Source of the DNA: Haematobia irritans | Lineage: Eukaryota > Arthropoda > Insecta > Diptera > Muscidae | Assembly: GCF_050003625.1 (NCBI RefSeq) | Contig: NC_134397.1 | Coordinates: 154,276,691 to 154,340,690 of the forward strand | Length of the DNA stretch: 64,000 nt | Reading direction: 5' to 3' | Part shown: piece after piece, positions 20,535 to 31,036 of the stretch | Layout: each line of letters begins with the position of its first letter | Numbering within the stretch: the stretch's first letter is position 1 | Notes under the pieces: model-generated | The model's input: the letters and a program-made list of their open reading frames with translations, nothing else | Database searches by the model: none | What the model was told of the DNA's origin: nothing | Made by a program: the position numbers and the translations under genes

Positions 20535-21857
20535 CACCCTCAAAAAAAATCGCTTCTTTAACATATGTTCCAAACATATTTTGCAGGAAGCACATATATT
20601 ATGGGATACTGCCGAAACATTAATATGTTTGTTTTATGTGAACATATTATATGTTTGGAAGCATTTTGAACCCAAAAATATTATATGCTTGGAAGAATTT
20701 TTCCCAAAGACGATTGTGCTCATTGCCCAACATACTCGTAATTTTCAATTCCACGAAATATTTTAGTTCTTGGCACCTTTTTCTGTAATACAAATAATGT
20801 TGAAGAAATTATTCACTTTTATAATTTTTTTAAATTTTACCTTTCGCCTGCACGGAGAATCGAACCGAGGACCATACAGTTTGTAAGCCAACACACTATC
20901 CACTGGACTACGTAGCTGTTATAGTCACCAGTAGATAATTATCGTTACATTTATATAGCATAGTTTGCAGCGCCCACGAGCCCATGCAAACATAACATTA
21001 TTTAACAGAAACATACATTTGTTTGCCACGTGGAGCAGTGGTTAGCATGTCTGCCTTGCATGCAAAGGGTCGTGGGTTCAATCCCTGCTCCGACCGAACA
21101 CATTTTTTTTAATTTACACATTTATATTTATACTATATTAAATTTTTATAATGAAACTTCGAAATGTGGGTTATTAATCATTTTACTGTCCCAACTCTAA
21201 AAAGAGTATAGTGCCCTTTCGTTATTTTTATGGAGACCCCTGATTTCTTTTAACGAACCAAGAAAAAAATTGTGCCCATAATGCCAAAATGATAAACAAA
21301 ACACATGTCCACACATACATAAAATGCTGCTCTCAAGGCGAAAACATATGCTGTTTGTTTTTCAAATGTCTATTCTCTTGATTCCGAATGTCTATTCTCT
21401 TTATTCAAATCAAATAATATTTAGACTTAAGCATATCAAATTTTTGGCCTTATCATAAAACAGTTTTCCGAAACAACATAAAAGCGATTTCACAGAAATT
21501 GTTCTCTTTTGATTCTTTCGCTGTGTTATGTTGATATCTTTCGTCAACTCTCCCGGATTGCATCTCTATTTCTTTCTCTATACTCTCTCTGTCGCTTTGA
21601 ATAAAATATCACAACATATGTATGTTTAGTCGAAATTTGTAAATATATATAAGTTTGCATTCACACATATGATTTTTATGAAACATTCATGCCCCAAACA
21701 TAATATATTCTAACATGTTAACATAGATGTCCCAAACATTTAGTGTTAGTTTAGGAACATTACATGTTTGCACTTAAATATATTGTGTTTTAAAATTGTG
21801 CCCGAAACACATTTTGTTTATATCGGAACATATGAAAAACATATTTTTCTAACAGTG
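20535..21857 (-). mobile_element. TIR element A, copy 2
   Basis: The left end is CACCCTCAAAAAAAATCGC. The right end is CATATTTTTCTAACAGTG. TA is duplicated exactly (20533-20534 and 21858-21859). At 1323 bp it lacks an internal block present in copies 1 and 3. The Val-like module (20920 to 20848, minus) and the Ala-like module (21025 to 21095, plus) are intact at the A and B boxes. Confidence 0.9.
20848..21095. other. Divergent tRNA-like pair inside element A copy 2
   Basis: The Val-like module on the minus strand and Ala-like module on the plus strand have A boxes, UAC- and UGC-type loops and B boxes GGTTCGATTCT and GGGTTCAATCCC. Geometry matches copy 1 despite the internal deletion elsewhere in the element. 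Confidence 0.75.
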
Positions 21858-21884
21858 TAACATCCATGCCAAAATTGGTCCATA

Positions 21885-22370
21885 CACTAATAGAAAAAAT
21901 TACGTTCCATAGTCGTGAACAGACGGTGACAAAATGAAACGGAAACGTTCACAAAAAATCAAAACGGATTGTTCACAATTTCGTCCACGGGCGTTCACGA
22001 TTTCATGAACGGCATTCGTTTTTCTTTGGTCATGAAAAGTCTTAAAATAATCGTTAGACGTTATTATGGCAACTCCCTCGGTGGTGCAATGTGCTAAGGC
22101 GACTGTTAACGCGTGTGGTGCAGAAAACACAGGTTCGAGTCACGGTAGCGGAAACCTTTTTTAAATTTTGTTTATAAATTCGTAACCATAACGTTTTCAG
22201 ATGGTGAACGCTGGTTGTTATTTCGACAACGCATGGTGTCATTTTATCGTTGTCAGATTGACAACGCCTGTTCTCCGTCCGACACCACATGTGTGGTGAT
22301 TCACTTTCATGAACGAATCGTTTTGAAATGAGCACGCCGTGCATGATTTTTTCTATGAGTGTAATCATAT
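21885..22370. mobile_element. TIR element J (486 bp)
   Basis: The left end is CACTAATAGAAAAAATTACG and the reverse complement of the right end is CACTCATAGAAAAAATCATG. TA is duplicated at 21883-21884 and 22371-22372. It is inserted in an INE-like unit 27 bp from element A. It contains one type-II-like tRNA-related sequence (about 22079-22154). Frames of 76 and 144 codons on the minus strand cross the element ends and are not genes. Confidence 0.85.
22079..22154 (+). other. tRNA-like sequence in element J
   Basis: A TGGTGCAATGTGCTAAGGCG stretch resembles a Leu/Ser-type A box. A longer variable region (GTGTGGTGCAGAAAACAC can form a hairpin) and B box GGTTCGAGTC follow. The acceptor stem is not paired. 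Probably a degenerate pol III promoter module rather than a tRNA gene. Confidence 0.5.
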
Positions 22371-22929
22371 ATAGCCCCCATATAAACCGATCCCCAGATT
22401 TGGTTTTGAAGCCTCTTGGAGGAGCACATTTCATCCGATTCGCTTGAAATTTGATACAATGTACTAGTATATGGCCGTTAACAACCATGCCTAACTAGGT
22501 CCATATCGGTCTTTAGTTATATATAGCCCTCAGATAAACTGATATACATACAACATATCGGTTCTTGGTCCATATCTGTTTATAATTGTATATAACCCCC
22601 ATATAAAGCGACCCCCATATTTCAATTATGGCTCCCTAGTTACCGCGCAAAAGTTCATATCGGTTCGTAATTATTTGTTATTGTTTTTACCTTTTTTTAT
22701 ACCTTTTTTGTCTAACATATACCACGTATGGACAAACTTTAGAAGACGATGTTAAGAAGATTTAAGATACCTTGCCATCGGTAAGTATTACCACAACCCA
22801 AGTAATTCTATTATGGATGACAGTCTTTCGTAGAAGTTTCTACGCAATCCCTGGTGGAGGGTACATAAGATTCGGCCTGGCCGAACTTACGGCCGTATAC
22901 ACTTGTTTAATAATTGGAAGATCTCTTTA

Positions 22930-23584
22930 CACTGAAAAAAAGCATGCCCGGTTCCAAAGATTTTGTCTTTACTTTAAAAATTTTGGTATTGATTCCGAGC
23001 CAAAGAAGCGGAGAATACAAGTAAGGATACTTTTAAGACACAATTCTCTTTTAAATTTCGGTTTTGTGTACTTGCTTCTAGGAAGCAAATTTTAATTTTT
23101 CGCATTCTCAGCATTTTTTCTTCATATGCTATCAAAGTCCTTAAAAACGAGTTAACGACAACTTTATTTTCCAAATTAAGACTTGACTTCCATTAGAAAT
23201 TATGCTATGTTTCAAGTAATAGACGTCTTTAAAATGACGTGTTGAATAATATGTCCTATACTTGAACGATTTTTTGCTTTGTAGTCAAGATGCAAAAAGG
23301 CAACAAATTTAAAGACAATTTCATTAAATTTAAAGAATTTTTCTGAATTATTGAATTCAAGGCTAAGGTCAAGCCCAAACATTTTTTCTTTCATGTTATG
23401 ATACCCATTTTTAAGTGAAATCACTTAATTATAAGGATAATACGACTTCATTGAAAAGTTTATTGACTTTTGGACAAGGAAAAAAACTTTATGGTAGAGA
23501 ATTGCGTCTTCCGTGCTAAGCAAAATTTGCATTCGTATTTTAAAGACATGAAATCTTTGACCTCACGACAATATTTTTTCAGTG
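22930..23584 (+). mobile_element. TIR element G, copy 3 (655 bp)
   Basis: The left end is CACTGAAAAAAAGCATGCCC. The right end is CGACAATATTTTTTCAGTG. TA is duplicated (22928-22929 and 23585-23586). It shares CCAAAGATTTTG and TATTGATTCCGAGCCAAAG with the G copies at 13691 and 52447, but the middle differs. Confidence 0.8.
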
Positions 23585-24900
23585 TACGTTCCCTGTAAAG
23601 TAAACTAAATAAGTGATCATGCCATAAAATTAAATAAGATATCATAAACAATTTCTAGTATATCTTAGATGACCACAATATATTTCAAATGAATTTAATA
23701 CTAGAACGGATTTAAATGGATTTCGATGGAATTTTCTTCAGCATTTACCACATAGGCTACAAAATTCTATAAATTTCCCACCACACGCCTCCACCTATGA
23801 TCGAGCATGAACAACCAAAAATTGCTTGAGGCCAACCATTTGTCACATTAGAGTGCAAGACGCCAACCATTTCAGGACATTATTCAAATTTTATCGTCCA
23901 TTGTCCAATTACATTCCGCGACAGGACATTTAAAATTGTTGCTCAACGAATTCCCAAAGACCCTCAAATGGGCATCAATAAACCAACAAAACAAACAAAC
24001 GAACCTTGTTGCTGGTGGCTGACTGACTGACTGACTGGCTGGTAATAAACAAAGGAAAGCCCACTAAAACGTTTAAAACGTATTTTAAAATGACATTTTC
24101 TTGTGAAACTTAAGTGTTGTTAAAAGGCAAGCAAATGAATGTGTTGGAGGTATGTACATTGGTACTTTTGGGGTAGATGAGTAAATGACCAAAAAAGCTA
24201 TGCCTTTCTTACTTTGGCCATTAATGGCCAAATCAAATTTTACCATTCTCTCTCACTCGCTCTCTCTCTCTCTCTCTATCTGGCTCTCTGTGCATCTGTT
24301 CTGAACGCCATTTGTTTCCCAGACTACTTATTTACCCCCACGACTCGAATCATCGTTAAGGAATTTCTTTGAAATAACAAAATAATAAAGTCAATTCCAG
24401 GCATTTGTTTCATTCTCTGTTGATGAGGATACGGTTGAGGGCTACAATAATGATGACGATGACTACGCGACGGTTGGTCATCAGAGAAAGAGGAAAACAA
24501 ACGCGGTTATCAAAGGCGCGACAAAACAACATTCAAAGGCATTAAAAGCTCGTACATCATAAAGCAACATCGCCATGCTGTACTTCCTCCATCTACCATC
24601 CGCTTAATCTTTCCATTGGGATATGATTTAATTTTGGGAAGTATCCAAAATCTTCCTATTCGGGGTATAACAATTTTAACAATCCATTTGTAACAATTTT
24701 TGAAGGGTCCGTTAGATATATGCATGAGATGTGTTTTAGGGGTTAACGCAGTGGACGCCCGAAAGAGGTGGTTACCGACGAAAACATCAAAAAAATCCAA
24801 AATCGATATTCAACTGTGATCTAGATAATAGGAAAGCTCTGTGATATTTAGTTTTAAATCGGATTATTTTCAGCAATTATATAAAGTTTTGTGTTTGTCT
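23585..24900. other. Unique non-coding DNA with a short (TC)n tract
   Basis: No repeat family or exon recognised. A CT/TC microsatellite lies at 24247-24285 and a short CTGA repeat at 24010-24032. The 96-codon minus-strand frame at 24510-24800 shows no domain and has no splice context, so I do not call it. Confidence 0.5.
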
Positions 24901-24981
24901 CATATATGTTAGCGAATAAGAAAACATTATAAGTGCAATAGAAAATAACCTGACGAAAGATTAAATATTCAATAAAAATAC

Positions 24982-25023
24982 CATCCCTGAAGAAGCTGGA
25001 ATCGCCCAGCGAAACGTTGGATG
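24982..25023 (+). ncRNA. Hammerhead-like motif, degenerate
   Basis: CATCC (24982-24986) can pair with GGATG (25019-25023) as stem I. CTGAAGA (24987-24993) fits CUGANGA. GCTGG/CCAGC (24995-24999 with 25006-25010) forms stem II. GAAACGTT follows; AACGTT is a palindrome and could form stem III between two molecules. One extra A (24994) between the core and stem II departs from consensus, so activity is doubtful. The sequence type resembles the hammerhead-like segments of Penelope-like elements. Confidence 0.5.
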
Positions 25024-25124
25024 ACAAAAATGGAATAAATTAATCTTTTATTCGCATTAAAATACCTGACCTTAAAAGCCCAAAAATAACAATAGATGTT
25101 TGAAAATAATTAAAAAGGTCGAAT

Positions 25125-25965
25125 CGAAAATAAAATCCACAAAATGATTTTGAATGACCGTAAAATGAAGTTGATCGAGATAGCAGAGGCCTTAAAGATA
25201 TCAAAGGAAAATGGGTGCCGCGCGAGCTCACATTTGACCAAAAACAACAACGTGTTGATGATTCTGAGCGGTGTTTGCAGCTGTTAACTCATAATATACC
25301 CGAGTTTTTCCGTCGATGTGTGACAATGGATGAAACATGGTTCCATCACTACACTCCTGAGTCCAATCGACAGTCGGCTGAGTGGACAGCGAACGGTGAA
25401 CCGTCTTCGAAGCGTGGAAAGACTCAAAAGTCCGCTGGCAAAGTAATGGCCTCTGTTTTTTTGGGATGCGCGTGGAATAATTTTTATTGATTATCTTGAG
25501 AAGGGAAAAACCATCAGCAGTGACTATTATATGGCGTTATTGGAGCATTTGAAGGTCGAAATCGCGGCAAAACGGCCCCATATGAAGAAGAAAAAAGTGT
25601 TGTTCCACCAAGACAACGCACCGTGCCACAAGTCATTGAGAACGATGGCAAAAATTCATGAATTGGGCTTCGAATTGCTTCCCCACCCACCGTATTCTCC
25701 AGATCCCAGCGACTTTTTCTTGTTCTCAGACCCCAAAAGAATGCTCGCAGGGAAAAAATTTGGCTGCAATGAAGAGGTGATCGCCGAAACTGAGGCCTAT
25801 TTTGAGGCAAAACCGAAGGGGTACTACCAAAATGGTATCAAAAAATTGGAAGGTCGTTATAATCGTTGTATCGCTCTTGAAGGGAACTATGTTGAATAAT
25901 AAAAACGAATTTTGACAAAAAAATTGTTTTTCTTTGTTAGACCGGGGACTTATCAGCCAACCTGT
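25125..25965 (+). pseudogene. Himar1-type mariner transposase relic (irritans subfamily)
   Basis: Encodes the C-terminal two thirds of a mariner transposase (DDE/DDD enzyme that cuts and pastes the element at TA). Visible blocks are KIHKMILNDRKMKLIEIAEA, WVPRELTFDQKQQ (frame from 25215), MDETW with the first catalytic Asp, then HQDNAPCHKS and PHPPYSPD (frame 25531-25899). The 5' end of the element and the N-terminal DNA-binding half are gone. About 17 residues are deleted after ISKE with a frame change, an extra T near 25460 breaks the SVFWDA region, and two residues are missing after PPYSPD so the DD34D spacing is shortened. The right TIR (25939-25965) is intact and followed by TA. The copy is dead as an enzyme. 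Confidence 0.93.
25939..25965 (-). repeat. Himar1-type right terminal inverted repeat
   Basis: ACCGGGGACTTATCAGCCAA followed by CCTGT, with AG before it, equals the 27-bp Himar1 terminus as I know it, and abuts TA (25966-25967). The matching left terminus is absent. Confidence 0.9.
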
Positions 25966-26254
25966 TATTCCTGAACTTGAGGAATTTCTTTTTTTTAACA
26001 ATCTAACGAAGACCTCCTTCGCATATAGCCGCATCGGAACGGAGTGTCACATAACGGATGAAAGCACTTGGAGAAGCTTTGAGAGGAGAAAACCCACCGA
26101 TGAAACACAGGTGTTCGGCGGAAGTGAGATTGTCATATATATGATCGTAATTCTTTTGCTAAAAATTTTGTATCTTTCCGAAAAGTTCTAACCTATATTC
26201 CCAAAAAGTTGTTTATTTTTTGTCGTGAATAAAAACCCTTTTTTTCTATACCCA

Positions 26255-26290
26255 CACCCTCAAAAAAGATCGCATCTGTAACATATGGGA
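26255..26290 (-). mobile_element. Terminal fragment of element A relative
   Basis: CACCCTCAAAAAAGATCGCA continues as TCTGTAACATATGGGA, matching the A-type end also seen at 18456. A same-orientation A-like piece at 28817-28885 is probably the rest of this copy, separated by the mariner and INE-like insertions. Confidence 0.6.
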
Positions 26291-27221
26291 GTATATCACT
26301 GGGAGCTAAATCGGGAAAATAAGGTTGGTGGTCAAGCAACTTGTACTTTAATTCGTTGATTTTAGCCATTGTTAAAATATGCTTGTGCGCTGGTGCGTTG
26401 TCTTGATGAAAAATTATTTTTTTGTGTTGTAAGCCAGGACGTTTTTCTCGAATTTAATTGACCCAAAAATTGCAACAGTACTCTGAATTTATTGTTTTGC
26501 CCTACCAGCCGATTGAATTTTTTTTTACCCTTCTTTGGGGCACTTCCTCCAGCTTCAGTCCATTGTTTGGATTGTTCTTTTGTCTCTGGAGTATAGTGGT
26601 GGATCCATGTCTCATCAACAGTTAGGAAACGACGCTTAAAATCCATTTCGCTTAAAACTATCCCAACAAGCTTGAGAAATGTTCATTCTTATTCAAATGC
26701 GGCACCCATCTTGCAGAAAGCTTTTTCATCTGTAGTTCTTCATGGAAAATTAAATGGACTCGATCATTTGAGATGCCCATGATATTAGCTTCACGCACTT
26801 TTATTCGTCGATCATTTAATACCATATCATGCACTTTGGCTACAATTTCTGTTGTTGTTGCTGTTTTTGGACGTCCACTACGTGGTTCATCTTCAATGCT
26901 TGTACGACCACGTTTAAATTCAGCAACCCAATTTTTTACTCTTGCATATGAAGGAGCACTTTCACCTTTCACATTCACCATATCATTATGAATTTCTTGT
27001 CCCGATAAACTTTTTTTATGTAAATATTTAATGACAGCACGCATTTCTAATTTTTCCATTGTAAAAAAATTGTGGATGCGTCTTTTTTGAACACCTGTTT
27101 CTATATGAAGGAGTTGCCAGATCGAAACAAAATTTAACATGTGTTCATAACAAAGATGGAAATTTCCAAAACACTTAACTTTTTCTGTTTATACAGCGCT
27201 TTTTGTGCTAGGCTGCCCTCG
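26291..27221 (-). pseudogene. Second mariner transposase relic, different subfamily
   Basis: The minus-strand frame 27140-26658 encodes the N-terminal paired-type HTH region of a mariner transposase, with motifs MEKLEMRAVIKYLHKK, VKNWVAEFKRG and EPRSGRPKT, continuing to KKLSARWVPHL. Frame 26646-26362 continues with TVDETWIHHYTPETKEQSKQ, containing the first catalytic Asp, and then degenerates through shifts. The region matching FIHQDNAP and PYSPDLAP is frameshifted or lost. The 5' end (reverse complement from 27221: CGAGGGCAGCCTAGCACAAA) looks like a mariner terminus next to TA. The 3' end is missing. Motifs fit a mellifera/vertumnana-like group better than Himar1. Confidence 0.85.
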
Positions 27222-27223
27222 TA

Positions 27224-28816
27224 TACAGCAGTAAGTTCGGTCGGGCCGAATCTTAAATACCCACCACCATGAATCAAATATTATATTTTCCTTTGAAAAC
27301 TTTTCGCCGTTGTGGATTACTTGGAGAATAGGAGTTTAGGGGGTTTGATGATAGATATTCTCCCAAGCAGATCAATTCAATCAGTACACTTGCCGAAGAT
27401 AAATTAAAGATTCTATCTATGAAGACTAAATCAGATTCTGGATTTTTATTTGAATGTTAGAGGAGTCATAAACATCTCGTTGTAAGTATCCAAGAAAAAG
27501 ATTAAATAACGCCTTGATATATATTCAAAAATCTTTAGATGTTTACTCCCATTATTTAAATGATTACGAGAAGTAAAATCTGGAAATTTTACATTCCGTT
27601 TCAATCAATGTTCATGATTAGTGCGCTAGTGAGGTGAAGAAGTGAAATCGGCCAAAAACCACGGTTTATATACGACCAAGGACTTAAATCGGAAGATCAG
27701 TCTATATAGGTGCTATGCCAAATTCAGCACACCTAATTGTGGTTCTGAAAACCCTATAGAATCTAGACGCCAAATCGGAGGGTGGGCTTATTCGGAACAC
27801 CTATTTATGGTAGTAAAAAACCTCTAGATTTTAAATTTCAGGCAAATTGGATAAAAACTAAGGTATTGGATAAAAACTAAGGTATCGGATAAAAACTATG
27901 GTTTCTAGATGCCCACGAAGTATAATCGGGAGATCGGTCTATGTGGGGGCTATACCAAAACATGGACCGATACACACAATTTTCGACACACCTATTTGTG
28001 GTCCTAAAATACGTTCACGTTTCCAATTTCAAATCGGATAAAAACTACGGTTTCTAGAAGCCCAAGAAGTAAAATCGGGAGATCGGTCTATAAGGAGGCT
28101 ATTCCAAAACATGGACCGATTCACACCATTTTCGGCACACCTCTTTTTGGTCCTAAAATACCTCTAGATTTCCTATTTCAGGCAAGTCGAATAAAAATTA
28201 CGGTTTCTAGAAGCGCAAGACGATCCCCAAATCGGGGGATCTGTTTATATGGGAGCTATATCAAAACCTGGACCGATAGAGCCGATCTTCGAACTTGGTC
28301 TGCGTGCAGACAAAAGACGAATCTGTGCCAAATTTCAGGACAATGCAAACCACCTATTTGTGGTCCTAAAATGCTTCTAGTATTCCAATTTCAGACAAAT
28401 CTGATAAAAAAATGTGGTTTTTAGAAACAAAATACCCCAAATCGGGCGGTCGATTTATATGGGGGCTATATCAAAACCTGGACCGATATAGCCCATCTTC
28501 GAACTTGACCTGCCTGAAAAAAAACGAAACGAATCTGTGCCGATTTGCAGGGCTATAGCGCCATTATTTAAAACTGTAGCGTGACGACAACAGACATACG
28601 GACGGGCGTGGAGACAAAAGACGAATCTGTGCCAAATTTCAGAATGATAGCCCCATTATTGAAGACTGTAGCGTGATTAGAACAGACAGACAGACGGACA
28701 TGCTTATATCGTCTCACAATTTCTCCCTGATCAAGAATATATATACTTTTTATAATCGGATATCGATATTTTGATGCGTTGCAAACGGAATGACAAACTT
28801 ATTACGGGTATAAAAA
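27224..28816 (-). mobile_element. INE-1-like element, divergent subfamily
   Basis: The 3' end is at the left (CAGTAAGTTCGGTCGGGCCG, then TACCCACCACCATGAATC). It holds about seven units of about 150 bp with ATCGGGAGATCGGTCTATG and GGACCGAT, and a GACAGACAGACGGAC block. The 5' end is at the right (ATTACGGGTATAAAAAA). The same subfamily is at 40440-44676. Non-coding. Confidence 0.85.
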
Positions 28817-28885
28817 AGTGTGAACATAATATGTTCTAATATTTTAACATATATGTCCCAAACATGTTATACTAGTTTACCAACA
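28817..28885 (-). mobile_element. Fragment of element A relative
   Basis: GAACATAATATGTTCTAAT and ATATGTCCCAAACATGTT are the reverse complement of A interior near 1100-1140. See 26255-26290. Confidence 0.55.
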
Positions 28886-28899
28886 TTAGGTTAGGACAG

Positions 28900-29735
28900 C
28901 CCGATAGTTAATTTGTTGTTACAGAGCATATACTAACATCACGTAACCAATTTCAACCGGACCAGATACGATATGGCCCATTTGCAAAGCATCCGAACTA
29001 CCTCAATAACAGCTACATAGTCTAAGTTTCAAGACAATAGCTTGTTTCGTTTAGGAATTTGCGTGATATTAACAGGCTGACATCCCTAGGTTAGGTTAGG
29101 TTATGTGGCAGCCCGATGTATCAGGCTCACTTAGACTATTCAGTCCATTGTGATACCACAGTGGTGAACTTCTCTCTTAATGACAAGGGACCTCCTTTTT
29201 ATAGCCGAGTCCGAACGACGTTCCACATTCCAGTGAAACCACTTAGAGAAGCTTTGAAACCCTCAGAAATGTCACCAGCATTACTGAGGTGGGATAATCC
29301 ACCGCTGAAAAACTTTTTGGTGTTCGGTCGTAGCAGGAATCGAACCCACGACCTTATGTATGCAAGGCGGGCATGCTAACCATTGCACCACGGTGGCTCC
29401 CAATATCGACCCAGAATTTCACCACAACCCAGAATATATATACTTCATAGGGTCTGAGACCAATATATCATGCAAAATTACTGTTAGAGGATATATCGGA
29501 TCGTATGCAATTTTCTCCTCCAAGATGATTCGGAAATCAAATCTGGAGGTTGGTTTAACTGTCTAATTTTTCCCATTTGTAATACCATCCTATCTTCATC
29601 AAGAGACAAACGGACATTGCTAGATCGACACAGAATTTCACCAAGCCCCCAAAATATATCATATCATTATGGGTCTGATACCAATATTTCTATGTGGTAC
29701 CAACGGAATGAGAGACAAAATTACGTATTCTTTTA
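28900..29735 (-). mobile_element. INE-1-like element fragment carrying a SINE
   Basis: CGATATGGCCCATTTGCAAA, CTTGTTTCGTTTAGGAATTT and AATATATATACTTCATAGGG match the 5'-end block of INE-like copies in reverse. The SINE at 29087-29400 interrupts it. A duplicated 5' block follows at 29560-29735. Confidence 0.7.
29087..29400 (-). mobile_element. tRNA-derived SINE, full length
   Basis: Read on the minus strand it begins GGAGCCACCGTGGTGCAATG (A box), then loop CTTGCAT and B box GGGTTCGATTCC (29400 to about 29318). The body contains CTCGGCTATAAAAAGGAGG and it ends in a (CCTAA)n-type tail at 29087-29100. The tRNA part is Ala-like with a UGC anticodon. No clear target duplication. Other copies: 38164, 39749, 49879, 54079. 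Confidence 0.85.
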
Positions 29736-31036
29736 TATTATTCTATGACGTGTATAATAAGCTCTATTTACAATTAATTTTACACATCCTTATTAATTAA
29801 AATAAAACTGGACATCACGACATCGTATATTTTAATAATCATTTTAGCTGATTACAGTGTTGCATTTTTTTATAAAAATGTACTGTGTTTTTCCCTTTAC
29901 TCCATCACGGCTTGACTACCAAACACTAAAAGAAAACAAGCCTAATGTAAACTGTAATGTAAACTACCTTAATCTTTTCTGTGATTTAAAATAATAAAAA
30001 TTCACTTTAAAGGGTATAAAAAAGTCGCATTGATCAAATATATAATCGCATTAATGCTTTTTGCCTTTTTATTTGTATAAAGGGCCCAAAAAAGCTTCAA
30101 GCTAAATTCACCATGGACCGGCCTTAAAAGTTAACGTTGACAATGTCGCTTGTTGCTGGCCGGTTAGTTGTATGGTAAGGCTGCTGTCTCGCTTTGAACA
30201 TAGCTCACATGAAGTGGGAAATGTGGGTGGAGGTATTGGAAGCGTTTGGTGTTATATTTTATGTTTGTCATGAGACCATTTTGGTAGTTGCTGTGGGCCG
30301 ATGTTCTGCTACCACTTTGCTACTCGCTTCGATGATGAAGCCAGCCAGGCAACAGCTATGCATGTCTCTGGTGTTGGCAGTGACCATTCTCTGCGGCAAG
30401 TAAATGAATCGTAAATTCACACCAATTATGCGGGTAAACATAAACTGAATTTGCATGCGATTAATTTCATTTTGTTTTGTTGTTTTTTCTCTGGCTGTCT
30501 CATTTTGTTGTTTTGGGGTGGTGTTAGTCATGAGAAAGTGTGATTTTTGGCGGCTCTGGTCTTGTTTTGAACGGGATCGAAAACCGTATTGTGTGGGTGG
30601 GTGAGGTTGAGCTAAAGTTTGTGTATTTTGTAACCAAACTAAAATATTCCCAATTTATGTGGCCGTCCGTCTTTATAGCCATTTTTGTTGGTCATTGGCT
30701 TTAGTAGTCCATGGGTTTTTCGGATTTTGTTGACATACCAGCATTTAATAGCTTTAAATGCCAAAAAAAAATAACAGGCTATGGTAATAAATTTTTTTGT
30801 GAGAGAGAAGAGACAGGGAGAAAGAGAAATATGGTGGGAGGCGAGATGCACAATGTAATCATTTCGAGGCACCACCAAAATATACAATAAAAATATTAAG
30901 CATTTATTTTGCAACGATTTAAAGCAATCTGACTCTAAAGGGAATATCAAGCAAATGGACAAAATTGGGGCTAAAACGATATTATGACGACAATATGACC
31001 AGATAAGTGAAAACTTTGCGACATAAATATATTTTT
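29736..31036. other. Unique non-coding DNA
   Basis: No repeat termini or exon with convincing splice sites seen. Overlapping frames of 69-87 codons on both strands at 30194-30531 lack domains. Confidence 0.5.

Larger units (their letters stand above)
19526..22907 (+). mobile_element. INE-1-like element interrupted by elements A and J
   Basis: Tandem units of about 150 bp from 19526, broken by A (20535-21857) and J (21885-22370). It resumes to the normal 3' end (GGCCTGGCCGAACTTACGG, then GTATACACTTGTTT). Removing the inserts restores TCTCTAACATCCATGCC and GGTCCATAATCATATATAG, as found in other copies. The 5' terminus is missing. Confidence 0.85.

Noticed and set aside
22054..22488. 144-codon minus-strand frame
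   Set aside because: It crosses the boundary of element J into an INE-like unit; chimeric and without a domain.
24510..24800. 96-codon minus-strand frame in unique DNA
   Set aside because: No domain, no splice or start context; cannot be distinguished from chance.
30194..30531. Overlapping sense and antisense frames in unique DNA
   Set aside because: Both strands open over the same stretch, no domain, no splice-site support.
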